Source: Paenibacillus sp. BJ-4
GTDB taxonomy: Bacteria; Bacillota; Bacilli; Paenibacillales; Paenibacillaceae
Reading direction: 5' to 3'
DNA length: 64,000 nucleotides
NCBI RefSeq assembly: GCF_020404765.1
Contig: NZ_JAIVEM010000006.1
Span: forward strand, 1 to 64,000
The position numbers and the translations under genes were made by a program. Below are positions 1 to 9,599 of this stretch, one piece after another; positions within the stretch are counted from its first letter, which is position 1; each line of letters begins with the position of its first letter. The notes below the pieces were generated by a model. It was not told the origin of the DNA. It did not search any database and saw only the letters and a list, made by a program, of their open reading frames with translations.

Positions 1-66
1 CAACGATTTCAGGCCAAACTCAAACAGCGCGCGCCGATTGAGTACCGGCACGCGCTGGCTGCTTAG
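1..66 (+). pseudogene. IS3-family transposase C-terminal end (cut by window edge)
   Basis: The first 66 bases are open in frame 1 and end with TAG at 64-66. The 21 residues include RFQAKLKQRAPIEYR, which resembles the C-terminal tail of IS3/IS150-group transposases (a basic stretch followed by P-x-E-Y-R). The bases just after, around 79-100, hold a CTTGACAGGGGT-like stretch that I associate with IS3-type element ends. Only the tail is visible, so I cannot tell whether the element is intact to the left. The assignment rests on a short motif. Confidence 0.55.
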
Positions 67-170
67 CCTTTTTTCACTTGTCTACTTGACAGGGGTATGA
101 CCATACAGGCAAGCCCTTTTTGCTCTTGAGTTGCTATAAGGGATTATCAACTTTGACTTTGATTTGCTGG

Positions 171-1136
171 CTATGCTTGCTGACGAAGCAGCGGAACAAT
201 ATACTGCCGAAAAATATCCACAGGGGACCGTTTCTTTTTGAATTTATCAGCGGTAACGACAACTATCATATCATACGACGGAATGACAACAATATATTGA
301 CCACCAAAGCCGAGTGCGTAATAATAATCCGTTTCGGTGTTTTTTTCTGTTTTGTCTAAACCTGTATCCTCTAAAAAGGAAGACGTCCACCAGTGCCAGC
401 CGTAAAATGCTTTTTGTGGTTTGGCAGCCGGAAGGAATGGACGGGTAGCATAGCGGACCGTCTTGGTTTGGATGAGCTGGCGTCCCTCCCAGCTTCCTTC
501 GTTCAGATAAAGTAGCCCAAATTTGAGCATGTCCATCGGTTTGAGGCGTAGACCGAAGCCTCCAGTATGAGTACCCTGGGGGTCGGTTTCCCAATAATAG
601 CTTTCGATTCCGAGTGGTTGGAATAATTCCTGCTCGGCAAATTCAGCTACCGTTTGTCCGGAAGCATGACGCAGTATGGTGGCCAAAAGCTGGGAACAGC
701 CAGAACTGTACTCCATTCGTGTGCCCGGCGCATCTGATAGCGGCTGCGAAAGTACAAATTGCACCCAATCTGACGTTTTGCTCATGGTTGGAAAAGAATT
801 TTGTCCGCCAAATTCGGTCCAGCTAAAGCCTGCCGACATTGTTAGCAGATGCTCAATCGTAATATCACGCTTTTGAGGGTCACTGTCCTCAGCCAGCCTG
901 GGGAAAAATTCGAGGATCGGCGTGTCCGAATGAGGTACGATGTGTTGGTCCATGGCGATACTGACTAAGGCTGACAGTACGCTTTTGGTACAGGAATTTA
1001 TTTTATAAAGTTTATTTGCGATTTCAGGCTCACGATAATATTCCAAAATCATGTTCCCCTGTTGCATTATAAGGCAACTACGGGTATCCAGCTCGGTAAG
1101 CTCGTGAATAAGCGAGGTAAACTCCAAACTTTTCAT
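171..1136 (-). CDS. Serine hydrolase, beta-lactamase class C-like
   Basis: Protein of 321 residues of the beta-lactamase/penicillin-binding serine hydrolase superfamily. The nucleophile motif SxxK is visible as S48-C-T-K51, and a YSS triplet near residue 150 sits where the family has YxN/YxS. I see no signal peptide, so it is probably cytoplasmic; the substrate (an ester, amide or D-amino-acid peptide) cannot be read from sequence. The start at 1136 is preferred over an upstream ATG at 1166 because CAAGGAGGACC lies just ahead of it. It stands alone, opposite the chemoreceptor to its right. Confidence 0.85.
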   Translation of the reverse strand: MKSLEFTSLIHELTELDTRSCLIMQQGNMILEYYREPEIANKLYKINSCTKSVLSALVSIAMDQHIVPHSDTPILEFFPRLAEDSDPQKRDITIEHLLTMSAGFSWTEFGGQNSFPTMSKTSDWVQFVLSQPLSDAPGTRMEYSSGCSQLLATILRHASGQTVAEFAEQELFQPLGIESYYWETDPQGTHTGGFGLRLKPMDMLKFGLLYLNEGSWEGRQLIQTKTVRYATRPFLPAAKPQKAFYGWHWWTSSFLEDTGLDKTEKNTETDYYYALGFGGQYIVVIPSYDMIVVVTADKFKKKRSPVDIFRQYIVPLLRQQA

Positions 1137-1222
1137 GCAGGTCCTCCTTGAGGCTATGGCATACAAATACTTAGTATATCATTTTAATTATTTAAATCCG
1201 ACAAATAAAAGTCTGAAAGCTT

Positions 1223-1252
1223 CAAAAAAACGCTGAATTAAACGATATATAA
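1223..1252 (+). promoter_or_regulatory. Candidate sigma-D or sigma-A promoter of the chemoreceptor
   Basis: TCAAA at 1222-1226, 15 bases, then ACGATAT at 1242-1248 partly fits the Bacillus sigma-D pattern (TAAA-N15-GCCGATAT). TATAAT at 1247-1252 overlaps it and could be a sigma-A -10 without a good -35. Both readings are tentative. Confidence 0.3.
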
Positions 1253-1294
1253 TAAGTTGGGCATTTTATTCAGACATAACTGGAGGACCGATTT

Positions 1295-3010
1295 ATGAAC
1301 TTAACAATCAAGGCCAAGATGATTCTTAGCGCGCTACTTATTCCAGGTGTGATTGCGGCCATGCTGCTGACGAATTACATTTTAAGCGTACATAGCGAGA
1401 ACGAGTACAAGGATATTTTAAACCGTGAGGAGACGATTGCATATAACTCAAAGTCGCTTCAATTTTTGTTGAACGGGATATCCAATGATGAGCGGGGATA
1501 TTTGCTGACTCGGGACGAGCAGTATGGGCAAGAGATCGAAAAGAAACAGAGTGAAATTGTGAAGCTGCTCCAGGAGACGGAAGCTTTGCTTAATACAGGC
1601 AGTGAGGATATGAAGAAAAAGATGGCTGATCTCAAGACAGAGATCAATAGCTATACGAGCCAGGTTCATAGCTTAGTGACTACAGCCGGGTATCGGAGTA
1701 CAAAAGACATATTCCCGCCGTTTTCCGATTTGCTAAATGAATTTGAAAACGAACGGGTTTTGCGCAAGCAGCTTGATGTAAAGGTGATAGCCTTCGTCAA
1801 AGCTCAGGGTGACATGGTCGGTGTGAAAGTACAACAGGCACACCGAACGATGACGAACACAACCTTGATTACGAGCATCGTAGGATTTCTTATTATCATT
1901 TATAGTGTTGCACAATCTATCATTTTGATTCGTTCCATTCGTCCATTACATCATATGAATGAGCAGTTGTTGGAAATGTCGAAGGGCGGAGGGGATTTGC
2001 GAGGACGACTTGATATTACGTCCAAAGATGAGATCGGCATGATTGCCAGCTCTTACAATAAGCTTATCGAGGGATTTCGCGATATTATAGTGGATGCTCA
2101 GGATACGGCGCGTACATTAACCGTGACCGCCGAGCGGGTTAGCGTAAGCACCGAGGAAATGAACGAGGCCAATCGTCATACGTCCGGTGTCATGGAAGAG
2201 CTTGCATCCGGTATGGAGCATCAGGTTGATGATATTACACGAACCACAGATACTGTGAAGGAGCTTGCCCATGAACTGGAGCATATTGCAGTGACGAGCC
2301 AGCAGGTGTATGAGTTGTCTGATACGGCTGCTAAAGATGCGGAAGCAGGGGAGCAATCTATAGGTCAGGCCATGCGCCAGATGGAAAAAGTAAGTGAGAG
2401 TGTAGATAGCTCTGCACGCGCTGTACGTCTGCTTAGTGAACAGGCCGAACAGATTGGAATGATCGGTTCTGTCATTACCGGAATTGCCAAACAGACAGGA
2501 ATGCTCGCGCTTAACGCGTCCATTGAAGCGGCAAGAGCGGGAGAGCAGGGTAGAGGATTTGCGGTGGTAGCCTCAGAGGTGAGAAGGTTGGCCGAGCAGG
2601 TATCGGTCTCAGCAGCGGAAATCACACAATTTGTGCAAAATATTCAGGATCATGTCGCAAATGTGGCATCAAGTATGCAGAGCGGGACGGTTGAAGTGCA
2701 GTCCGGCGTAAAGGTCATGCAATCAGCCGAAACTGCATTTCGTCAAATTGGAAATTCCATTCAGCAGGTTAGTCAACAGATTCATAGTGTAAATCGGTCT
2801 GTGGAACAAATGTCCGACGGATCAGAACGGATGGTGGAAGCTGTAGAACGGATTCGCGAAGTTGCCGAGCAGTCGGCAGGGGGAACGCAGAGCGTCAGCG
2901 CAGCGGCTGAGGAGCAGCAGGCTTCCATGGAGGAAATTGCATCATCCATTCATACGCTGGCGGATATGTCGCAGATTCTGAATACAAGGGTTGGAGGATT
3001 TAAGGTGTAG
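1295..3010 (+). CDS. Methyl-accepting chemotaxis protein (CHASE3-like sensor)
   Basis: Chemoreceptor of 571 residues. A first membrane segment (about 10-30) is followed by an extracytoplasmic helical domain (about 35-185, CHASE3-like, with a DERGYLLT motif), a second membrane segment (about 188-210), a HAMP linker and a long methyl-accepting signalling domain. The hairpin tip that contacts CheA/CheW is visible around residues 395-440 ([20 protein letters not shown] followed by [14 protein letters not shown]). The ligand is unknown. AACTGGAGG precedes the ATG. No che genes are nearby, so it is a dispersed receptor feeding the central chemotaxis complex. Confidence 0.93.
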   Translation: MNLTIKAKMILSALLIPGVIAAMLLTNYILSVHSENEYKDILNREETIAYNSKSLQFLLNGISNDERGYLLTRDEQYGQEIEKKQSEIVKLLQETEALLNTGSEDMKKKMADLKTEINSYTSQVHSLVTTAGYRSTKDIFPPFSDLLNEFENERVLRKQLDVKVIAFVKAQGDMVGVKVQQAHRTMTNTTLITSIVGFLIIIYSVAQSIILIRSIRPLHHMNEQLLEMSKGGGDLRGRLDITSKDEIGMIASSYNKLIEGFRDIIVDAQDTARTLTVTAERVSVSTEEMNEANRHTSGVMEELASGMEHQVDDITRTTDTVKELAHELEHIAVTSQQVYELSDTAAKDAEAGEQSIGQAMRQMEKVSESVDSSARAVRLLSEQAEQIGMIGSVITGIAKQTGMLALNASIEAARAGEQGRGFAVVASEVRRLAEQVSVSAAEITQFVQNIQDHVANVASSMQSGTVEVQSGVKVMQSAETAFRQIGNSIQQVSQQIHSVNRSVEQMSDGSERMVEAVERIREVAEQSAGGTQSVSAAAEEQQASMEEIASSIHTLADMSQILNTRVGGFKV

Positions 3011-3100
3011 CCGTATAAATCCAAGTACATGTAAACACAATAATACCTGTTGAAAGAATCTGTACAGCTGTGTTATTACTTGTACAAAGGTGGTAACGGA

Positions 3101-4411
3101 ATGCAACAAAATAAAGGAATTCTGCTTGCATTAGGTTCCATCCCGCTGATGATGACGCTGGGTAATTCGATGCTGATTCCTGTATTGCCGGAAATTGGAC
3201 GTAAGCTACATGTAAATTCTTTTCGAATCAGCATGTTGATTACGGTATATGCGGTGGTGGCTATTTTGCTGATACCGATTGCAGGCTATCTCTCCGACCG
3301 ATTTGGACGTAAAGCGGTGATCGTTCCCTGTCTGATCCTGACGGTCATTGGGGGAGGGATTTCTGCAGTGGGAGCATGGCTGCTTCAAGATCTGGCAGCG
3401 TATTGGACCATTATAGGAGGTCGTCTACTTCAGGGAGCGGGAGCGGCAGGAGCTTTTCCAATAGTCATTCCGCTTGTGGGAGATTTGTACGAGGACGAGA
3501 ATGAGGTCAGCAAGAACTTGGGTGTGGTCGAGACCTATAATACATTCGGAAAAGTGTTAAGTCCGATACTCGGCGCGGCGTTGGGAGCAGTTCTGTGGTT
3601 TTTGCCACTGGCAGTAATTCCGGTCCTCTGTCTGATTTCGCTTATTTTGGTGCTTTGGCTGATTCATGTGCCTAAGCGCAAAAATCAACCAATTACGTTT
3701 CGAGAGTTTGCCGGAAAAGTAAAGCAGGTGCTTGCCGAAAAAGGACGCTGGCTATATGCCATTTTTGCCATGGGCGGTATTTGTATGTTCGTCATTTTTG
3801 GCGTCTTATTCTACTTATCCGACATATTGGAAAGCCGTTACAACCTTCATGGAGTCTGGAAAGGCTTTGTGCTTGCCATCCCGCTAGTTTCCCTTTGTCT
3901 GTGCTCCTATTTGGGGGGCAAGATCATTGGCAAGCATAAGAAGCGTATGAAATGGATTGGCTTTAGCGGTTTGGTAATATTAACGGTTAGCTTTGCTATT
4001 CTCGGATTTTTTGAACATATCTATGTGGTGATCGGATTGTTCACACTAGGAGGCGGGGGAATTGGTCTGGCACTGCCTTGTTTGGATGCCTTGATTACAA
4101 AGGGAATTGAAAAAGAGGAGCGCGGAACCATTACTGCCTTGTACAGCAGCATGCGCTTCGTTGGGGTATCGCTAGGTCCACCGGCTGTATCCTTACTGCA
4201 GGGTCGCAATGGACATGGTCTGCTCTTTGGTGTAATGGCCGGAGTGGGAGGGATAGCTGCTCTATTGATGCTGCTCGCGGTCAAACCGGAGCAGGATGAA
4301 GCGGCGGATAACCCAACCGTTAATCGTATGAAAGCGACTGAAGGGCTGATAGGAGTGACGAAAGAAAAGCCGCTTTCCTCCAAGTTAAAACGCAAAACTC
4401 CTGCGAAATAA
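3101..4411 (+). CDS. MFS transporter, DHA1 drug-exporter type
   Basis: Membrane transporter of 436 residues with about 12 hydrophobic segments. The motif-A loop of the major facilitator superfamily is visible after the second helix (GYLSDRFGRKAV). The family uses proton antiport to export drugs or metabolites; the substrate cannot be told. The start at 3101 is chosen because AAAGGTGG lies just upstream; an ATG at 3050 has no ribosome site. The C-terminal 30 residues are basic and cytoplasmic. It ends at a terminator shared with the convergent MFS gene at 4478-5677. Confidence 0.88.
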   Translation: MQQNKGILLALGSIPLMMTLGNSMLIPVLPEIGRKLHVNSFRISMLITVYAVVAILLIPIAGYLSDRFGRKAVIVPCLILTVIGGGISAVGAWLLQDLAAYWTIIGGRLLQGAGAAGAFPIVIPLVGDLYEDENEVSKNLGVVETYNTFGKVLSPILGAALGAVLWFLPLAVIPVLCLISLILVLWLIHVPKRKNQPITFREFAGKVKQVLAEKGRWLYAIFAMGGICMFVIFGVLFYLSDILESRYNLHGVWKGFVLAIPLVSLCLCSYLGGKIIGKHKKRMKWIGFSGLVILTVSFAILGFFEHIYVVIGLFTLGGGGIGLALPCLDALITKGIEKEERGTITALYSSMRFVGVSLGPPAVSLLQGRNGHGLLFGVMAGVGGIAALLMLLAVKPEQDEAADNPTVNRMKATEGLIGVTKEKPLSSKLKRKTPAK

Positions 4412-4428
4412 AAGCAAATATATTCCAA

Positions 4429-4479
4429 AATGAAAAAGCACCCGAAACCATGAAGCATGGTAACGGATGCTTTTTCATT
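4429..4479. terminator. Bidirectional terminator between two convergent MFS genes
   Basis: AATGAAAAAGCA-CCCG and its near-complement CGGATGCTTTTTCATT form a long stem with A/T runs at both ends, so it can work in both directions. Confidence 0.8.
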
Positions 4480-5677
4480 ACCCCTCAAGAGGCACATGTG
4501 TTTTAGCTTTGCGGCTTGCGATGATTTGAATGACATAGATCAGCAAGAACAGCACAATAAACACCGAGGAAAGACGGTACATCCACGCATAATCACTTGC
4601 TTTGGCGATAATGCCGAGGATAAGAGCTCCGGCTGCAACCCCGAAATCGAGGGAGTTGAGAAACATACCGTTTGCCATGCCCCTCTGCTTGGGAGATACG
4701 ACCTGAATCATCCAGGTTTGCAGGGTCGGTTGCATGACACCGAAACCGATGCCGTAGCAAAGAGCAGACAGATACATGAAGACGTCACTGTGTGCGTAGG
4801 AAAGCAGGATCAGACCGCCAATCAGAAACAGTGAACCCGGAACGAGCAGTGCTTTGGCCCCTTTTTTATCATAAATACGACCCGAAAAGGGGCGCACGAT
4901 CAGCACGGATAGCGCATTAAACAGGAAAAAGTAGGCCGGGTGCGAAAGATTGGCTTCATCCCCGTAAAGCGCCATAAAGCCGATTAATCCTCCATACGTG
5001 ATAGACATTAGCATATTCAGCAAGGCAGGAATCCATAATTTGCGATTCAATGCCGGTTTTCGTCCCTCTTCCAAAGGAACCATCGGCGGCTCGATATGCC
5101 CTTTGGGCAATGTACGAATCAGCCAGTAAGCTAGTGGGAAAATAACGACAATCACGGCTGATGTCGTATATACTAGCAGGTTAAAGCTGCCGTTTTGCAG
5201 CATGGATATGCCTATGGTCGGTCCAATGGACATGGCTAAGCTGGTGGACAAACTAAAAAATCCCATTCCTTCACCGAGACGTTTGGACGGGATGACGTCA
5301 GTAGCCATCGTTGGAAAGGCAGTACTGCTCATGCCGAAGCCAATCCCAAACAGCATACGCATGAGCAGGAGCACCGTAATCGTTGGTGAAACACTGTATC
5401 CCAGCGTGCCTACTAATGCAAACAGCAGTCCGATGAAAATTAGGGTGCTGCGGTGTCCTTTTTCCAGCATGCGGGCAGAAAAAAGCCTTGCTGCAATTGC
5501 ACTCAATGCGAACAATGTCGTAACGAGACTGACCTGAACGGAAGTGGCGTGGAATGTATTTTTCACATAGGAAGGAATGGAGGATACGATCATCTGTAAT
5601 TCCAGAAACAAAAATAGATTGGAAACCGTAAGAACGATAAATTCTTTGGTCCAAAGAGGTTGCTTGCCTTGTTGCAT
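4478..5677 (-). CDS. MFS transporter, partner of MarR regulator
   Basis: Transporter of 399 residues with about 12 membrane helices; the MFS motif A appears in a diverged form (ARLFSARMLEKGHRS) and again in the second half (GRIYDKKGAK). It is transcribed with the MarR gene directly upstream: the MarR stop and this ATG are separated by a single base, and its ribosome site AAGGAGAG lies inside the MarR gene. A MarR-MFS pair usually means inducible export of a small toxic compound, as in Bacillus ywoH-ywoG. The substrate is unknown. Confidence 0.9.
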   Translation of the reverse strand: MQQGKQPLWTKEFIVLTVSNLFLFLELQMIVSSIPSYVKNTFHATSVQVSLVTTLFALSAIAARLFSARMLEKGHRSTLIFIGLLFALVGTLGYSVSPTITVLLLMRMLFGIGFGMSSTAFPTMATDVIPSKRLGEGMGFFSLSTSLAMSIGPTIGISMLQNGSFNLLVYTTSAVIVVIFPLAYWLIRTLPKGHIEPPMVPLEEGRKPALNRKLWIPALLNMLMSITYGGLIGFMALYGDEANLSHPAYFFLFNALSVLIVRPFSGRIYDKKGAKALLVPGSLFLIGGLILLSYAHSDVFMYLSALCYGIGFGVMQPTLQTWMIQVVSPKQRGMANGMFLNSLDFGVAAGALILGIIAKASDYAWMYRLSSVFIVLFLLIYVIQIIASRKAKTHVPLEG

Positions 5678-5678
5678 A

Positions 5679-6134
5679 TTAATCGTTCTCTCCTTGTTTC
5701 TCTGATTCGCTTATGTTGGCGTGAATTTGTAAAAGAGTTTGGCGAAACAGCTTCAAATCGTCAGAAGAAATTCCCTTTACAAAATCTTGGTTGGCCTCAC
5801 GTTCGAAAGGAAGTGTCTTCTCAATAAGCAGTCGGCCTGCCTCAGTCAAGTGAAGCAAATAGGCCCGGCGATCCTGTGGACTATTCACACGCTGCACCCA
5901 TCCCTTCTTGTCCAATAAATCAATAATTCGGGTTGTGGTAGGCTGATCCTTGACGGCCTTGGCTGCAATTTCTTTTTGATTTAAACCCTCGGCCTGATAG
6001 ATTTGGTACAGAACCGACCATTGCTCTGGGGAAATATCATACGGTTTAAGGCGATGTGTGAGCTGTTGACTCATTTTGCGATGAGTAATCCCCAGCAGCA
6101 TGCCAATGGAACAATCGGGAGGCAAGTTATGCAT
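5679..6134 (-). CDS. MarR-family regulator of the adjacent MFS exporter
   Basis: Winged-helix repressor of 151 residues. The recognition region (LNQKEIAAKAVKDQPTTTRII) and the wing (DRRAYLLHLTEAG) are typical of MarR. It is the first gene of a two-gene operon with an MFS exporter. Its promoter is a consensus sigma-A site with TTGTT/AACAA palindromes in and beside it, so autorepression relieved by a ligand is likely. AAAGGGGTAG precedes the ATG. Confidence 0.9.
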   Translation of the reverse strand: MHNLPPDCSIGMLLGITHRKMSQQLTHRLKPYDISPEQWSVLYQIYQAEGLNQKEIAAKAVKDQPTTTRIIDLLDKKGWVQRVNSPQDRRAYLLHLTEAGRLLIEKTLPFEREANQDFVKGISSDDLKLFRQTLLQIHANISESEKQGEND

Positions 6135-6181
6135 AAGCTACCCCTTTCTGTTTTTTTCTAGATGGAACTATTCCGAAATTA

Positions 6182-6226
6182 ATTAGTTGTTGAAACAATT
6201 ATATGGTTAACAAGTTGTTTTGTCAA
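6182..6226 (-). promoter_or_regulatory. Consensus promoter with MarR operator candidates
   Basis: Read on the minus strand: TTGACA (6226-6221), a 17-base spacer, TATAAT (6203-6198). The palindrome AACAAGTTGTT (6210-6220) lies inside the spacer and TTGTT-GA-AACAA (6188-6199) overlaps the -10 and start site. Both are positioned to block RNA polymerase. Confidence 0.75.
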
Positions 6227-6253
6227 AAAAAGTTGTTCAGCATTTATACAAAG

Positions 6254-6285
6254 CCAAAAAAACAGCCCGCAATATACGGGCTGTT
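6254..6285 (-). terminator. Terminator of the transaldolase gene
   Basis: AACAGCCCG, a 7-base loop, CGGGCTGTT, followed on the minus strand by a run of seven T. Confidence 0.85.
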
Positions 6286-6321
6286 CGTGTAACGCAATAT
6301 CGTTTTGCCATGAATGGCGAA

Positions 6322-6969
6322 TTAAGCCTTAGGTACAGTTTCCCAGTCCTTCAGGAAGCGTTCAATACCACTGTCTGTCAGTGGGTGTTTCCACAGGGAA
6401 GGCAGCAAGGAACCTGGGATAGTGGCGATATGCGCGCCAGCCAGAGCAGCATCTTCCACATGCTTGATGTTACGGATCGAAGCCGCGATGATTTCGGATT
6501 TCAGGCCATGAATGTCCAAAATTTGTCTCAGCTCACGAATCAGCTTCATACCGTCAACAGCGATATCATCCAGCCGGCCTACAAATGGGCTGATAAAAGT
6601 AGCGCCAGCTTTGGCAGCCATCAAACCTTGAGCTGCGGAGAAAATCAGTGTTACATTCGTTTTGATTCCGTTCTTGGTCAGCTCGTTACAAGCGTACAAG
6701 CCGTCTTCGGTCATAGGCAGCTTGATTACGACGTTAGGTGCCCATTTCGCAATGTCATAAGCTTCCTTGAGCATATCCTCAGCCTTCAGGCCAATAACCT
6801 CAGCGCTTACGGGACCTTCAACGATACCGCAAATCTCCTGAATGACTTCCTTGAACACTCGACCTTCTTTGGCGATCAGCGAAGGGTTCGTTGTTACACC
6901 ATCAACCAGACCCAAACGTTCAATACGTTTGATTTCTTCAATGTTACCAGTATCCAAGAAAAATTTCAT
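6322..6969 (-). CDS. tal: Small transaldolase / fructose-6-phosphate aldolase type
   Basis: Enzyme of 215 residues, the length of the short transaldolase family (TalC/Fsa/MipB-like), not of the 310-residue TalA/B type. The N-terminal MKFFLDTGN and the VTTNPSLI segment are family signatures; the Schiff-base lysine is K83 in VVIKLPMT. It transfers a three-carbon unit between sugar phosphates in the non-oxidative pentose phosphate pathway, in the cytoplasm. In this short family aldolase versus transaldolase activity cannot be separated by eye. It stands alone, with GAGGAGG before the ATG and its own terminator. Confidence 0.9.
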   Translation of the reverse strand: MKFFLDTGNIEEIKRIERLGLVDGVTTNPSLIAKEGRVFKEVIQEICGIVEGPVSAEVIGLKAEDMLKEAYDIAKWAPNVVIKLPMTEDGLYACNELTKNGIKTNVTLIFSAAQGLMAAKAGATFISPFVGRLDDIAVDGMKLIRELRQILDIHGLKSEIIAASIRNIKHVEDAALAGAHIATIPGSLLPSLWKHPLTDSGIERFLKDWETVPKA

Positions 6970-7182
6970 TTGATTTCCTCCTCAGGGTTTTATAGTACAT
7001 AATACATATCAAACACATGTGCATGAGCATATTTAAATGTAGCTTATTGCACACGTTAAACTTATAATTAGTATGTATTACATTTTTAATTGTGACACAT
7101 TTTAAATTTGAAAACAAGCGGTCTATGATTAAAATTTGATGAATTGTCGGAAACTGCTGAATCTTGCCGATCTATGTTCATC

Positions 7183-7214
7183 TATAATGTATACTACCCC
7201 ATTGTATAAGGAGG
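7183..7214 (+). promoter_or_regulatory. TATAAT box and strong ribosome site before the CcpN-like gene
   Basis: TATAAT at 7183-7188 reads as a -10 box, although no good -35 lies 17 bases upstream. AAGGAGG at 7208-7214 is the only strong ribosome site. Together they argue against the upstream ATGs at 7136 and 7187, the latter lying within the TATAATG itself. Confidence 0.5.
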
Positions 7215-7222
7215 TAATCATT

Positions 7223-7864
7223 ATTCAACTGTCCGAAAGACAGCGTGAAATTGTTGATATTGTCCAGCGCCTGGCGCCTGTTACGGGGGATAAAATTGCT
7301 GAAGAGCTGGGGCTGACACGACCGACACTCCGTTCTGATCTTGCTTTGCTCGTTATGCTCGGCCTGGTGGATGCCAAGCCTAAGGTAGGGTACTTGCCAG
7401 GGCAGTACCCAAAATATGATAGTCATGTTGGCAGCATGCTGAAAAAGCTGACTGTCGCTGATATACTTAGTGAACCAATCTTGATATCTGGCGATGCTAC
7501 CGCCTATGATGCGGTGTTGATGCTATTTCAGCAAAATACAGGCACGCTGATGGTCACAGGGGAGGAGCAGGAGCTCATTGGCATTGTTACCCGCAAGGAT
7601 TTGCTGAAGGTCATGCTGGGGCATACCGATCTGCACACCGTTCCCGTGACCATGGCTATGACGCGGCGGGCCCAAATGACGACGCTGCTTCCGAGGGATT
7701 CTTTGCTGGAGGCCATATCGAGGCTGGTTCGTCATCAGGTCAATTGCCTTCCGGTTCTGGACGAGCAATGTACCTCCCCAACTCAAATTCAGGGCCTGGT
7801 GGGACGGGTTACAAAAACGGATATCATGAATGCCATTCTGGGCTTGACGGAGGAAAGGACATAA
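7223..7864 (+). CDS. ccpN: CcpN-like transcriptional repressor (HTH plus CBS pair)
   Basis: An N-terminal helix-turn-helix (TGDKIAEELGLTRPTLRSDLALL) is followed by two CBS modules (about residues 70-210 from this start; GTLMVTGEEQELIGIVTRKDLL and NCLPVLDEQ). This is the layout of CcpN, the B. subtilis repressor of gluconeogenic genes (gapB, pckA), whose CBS domains sense nucleotides. The start is uncertain. AAGGAGG at 7208-7214 points to the codons at 7220 or 7223, both ATT; no ATG, GTG or TTG lies at the right distance. From 7223 the protein has 213 residues, close to the family length. In-frame upstream ATGs exist at 7136 and 7187. TraX follows 19 bases downstream. Confidence 0.8.
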   Translation: MQLSERQREIVDIVQRLAPVTGDKIAEELGLTRPTLRSDLALLVMLGLVDAKPKVGYLPGQYPKYDSHVGSMLKKLTVADILSEPILISGDATAYDAVLMLFQQNTGTLMVTGEEQELIGIVTRKDLLKVMLGHTDLHTVPVTMAMTRRAQMTTLLPRDSLLEAISRLVRHQVNCLPVLDEQCTSPTQIQGLVGRVTKTDIMNAILGLTEERT

Positions 7865-7883
7865 AACAATAAGGGGGCCTTAT

Positions 7884-8510
7884 ATGTACTGGTTGGCCAT
7901 GCTGACGATGCTGATTGACCATGTCGGACTTGTGTTTTTCCCGGCGGATCCGGCTTGGAGAATTGCTGGCAGGCTTGCTTTTCCCATCTATGCGTACGCG
8001 CTGTATATGGGGTATGCCCGAACAAGAAATTTGCGGAGCTACATGCTTCGTCTCCTTGGGCTCGCCCTGATTTCCCAACTACCCTATATGCTGGCATTTG
8101 ATGTGTATAGGCCAAATGTGATTTGGACGCTGTTGACTTCGTTGCTGGCGCTGGCTGCCGCGTCCCGCTTGAAGCATTGGACGGCAATGACGTGCCTGTA
8201 TGTTCTGACAGCTCTGATGATGGAGCTTAGTCTGATGGATTACGGAGCCTATGGCCTGTTGCTTGTCCTTATTTATCGGTACACACGTTCATATACGATG
8301 GTTGCAGCCCATTTTGCTTTGAACGTGGTGTATGATCTGGTGCACCACGCGAATATCCAGCATTTTAGTCTGCTGTCCAGCATTCTGATTGCATGCTTTA
8401 TATACGAAAAGAGCGGATTTTATAGTCGGGTTCCACGTTGGTTGTGGCGCAGCTTTTACCCGGTGCATTTGGCTGTTATTGCGGCGATTCGCATTTGGCC
8501 CTCATTCTAA
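7884..8510 (+). CDS. TraX-family integral membrane protein
   Basis: Protein of 208 residues with about 7 hydrophobic segments, starting MYWLAMLTMLIDHVG, a TraX-family signature (LAMxxMLIDH near the first helix). In F plasmids TraX N-acetylates pilin; chromosomal copies in Bacilli have no settled role but belong to the acyltransferase-like membrane proteins. AAGGGGG precedes the ATG. It lies 19 bases after the CcpN-like gene and ends at a strong terminator, so the two probably share a transcript. Confidence 0.82.
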   Translation: MYWLAMLTMLIDHVGLVFFPADPAWRIAGRLAFPIYAYALYMGYARTRNLRSYMLRLLGLALISQLPYMLAFDVYRPNVIWTLLTSLLALAAASRLKHWTAMTCLYVLTALMMELSLMDYGAYGLLLVLIYRYTRSYTMVAAHFALNVVYDLVHHANIQHFSLLSSILIACFIYEKSGFYSRVPRWLWRSFYPVHLAVIAAIRIWPSF

Positions 8511-8525
8511 TCCCATCAACCAAAA

Positions 8526-8570
8526 GAACCTTTAAACCACAGCATACTTGGTTTAAAGGTTCCTTTTTTA
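8526..8570 (+). terminator. Terminator after traX-like gene
   Basis: GAACCTTTAAACCA pairs perfectly with TGGTTTAAAGGTTC across a 9-base loop, followed by CTTTTTT. Confidence 0.9.
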
Positions 8571-8600
8571 TCTTAAAAATGAGCTAGACAACGTTTATGT

Positions 8601-9599
8601 TTATGATACCTTGTTGGGACCTTGGGCAAAAGGCAATGGCCGAAGGGGAGCACCCTCCTTCATATATTGCACCAAGACTTCCGGAATGTTGTGGATTCCG
8701 CCTGCATTAACGCGATAGCCATTCGTCTGTCCCGGTGAATTAATTCCACGTTTCACCGTGAACGTGACGTCTATGCCCAAGGAGCGACAAATATCCAGCG
8801 TTTCCTTGGTATATCCGCCGTAAGGGAAGGCAAGTACCTTCTGATCATTGTGCAGATGCTTGAACAGCTTCTTGTCAGCCGTGTCCAGATCGGTGTAAAC
8901 TCGCTGTTTAAACTCATCCTCGGTTTCCATCCGCCCCAGTTTTTTCGAATACACCGGAGCCATCAAAAGCGGCTTTTGCTTGGTGCGTGCTGTGTTGGAG
9001 TATCCGTAGGCATGCTGGTCATTGGTATGATTATAAAAATCAATCCCCTCGGCATGCATTTGCCCGATTTGATCCCATGTCAGCTTACGAATACCAATGT
9101 GCTTGGGATTGCTGATTGTGGATGTGATGAGAAAATTGGTTGCCGGTACGCGATACTCTTTTAACACGGGAAAGGTGTCCGTATAAAAGGATTCATAGCC
9201 GTCGTCGAATGTCATGAGTACCGCATTATCAGGGACTTTGGCTTTATGTAAAATAAAGTTCGTATATTCTTTCATCGTAATCCAGCGGAAGCCGTTCGCT
9301 TTCATTTCGTCCAACTGCTTCTTAAAATTACTGAGCTTCAGAGCACCGGGATCAGGTGGGGACTTAGTCACCTCATGATACATCAGCACAATGACTTTGT
9401 TTTGGTAATATACTTTATCCGGTGTAGGCGTCAGTGAGAATAGATGGCGTACCAGTCGATCCGCATTAGCCGTGCGTGTACGATGAGTTCCTTTAACTGT
9501 AGGAGTGTGATAAATGGCACGTGCTTCGTACACCAAAATTCCTAAAACAGCCATCAAGCTCATAATTAGCAGCGTTCTTTTAAAAATAGTGTGTTTCAT
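8601..9599 (-). CDS. Polysaccharide deacetylase (NodB domain), membrane-anchored
   Basis: Protein of 332 residues with one N-terminal membrane segment (about residues 7-25) and an extracytoplasmic CE4/NodB domain. Visible catalytic motifs are the TFDDGYES metal-site aspartates, an HTNDQH pair of histidines, and FPYGG. It should remove acetyl groups from N-acetylglucosamine in peptidoglycan or a surface polysaccharide; the arrangement resembles PgaB/IcaB-like and YxkH-like enzymes. The start at 9599 follows a GGGGGAT site; an upstream ATG at 9623 lacks one. No polysaccharide-synthesis genes adjoin it. Confidence 0.88.
   Translation of the reverse strand: MKHTIFKRTLLIMSLMAVLGILVYEARAIYHTPTVKGTHRTRTANADRLVRHLFSLTPTPDKVYYQNKVIVLMYHEVTKSPPDPGALKLSNFKKQLDEMKANGFRWITMKEYTNFILHKAKVPDNAVLMTFDDGYESFYTDTFPVLKEYRVPATNFLITSTISNPKHIGIRKLTWDQIGQMHAEGIDFYNHTNDQHAYGYSNTARTKQKPLLMAPVYSKKLGRMETEDEFKQRVYTDLDTADKKLFKHLHNDQKVLAFPYGGYTKETLDICRSLGIDVTFTVKRGINSPGQTNGYRVNAGGIHNIPEVLVQYMKEGAPLRPLPFAQGPNKVS

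Noticed and set aside
120..359. 79-codon plus-strand frame at the left end
   Set aside because: It runs antisense to the serine hydrolase C-terminus and has no ribosome site.
6220..7002. A 260-codon plus-strand frame opposite the transaldolase gene
   Set aside because: It is the mirror of a clear transaldolase, has no ribosome site and crosses that gene's terminator.
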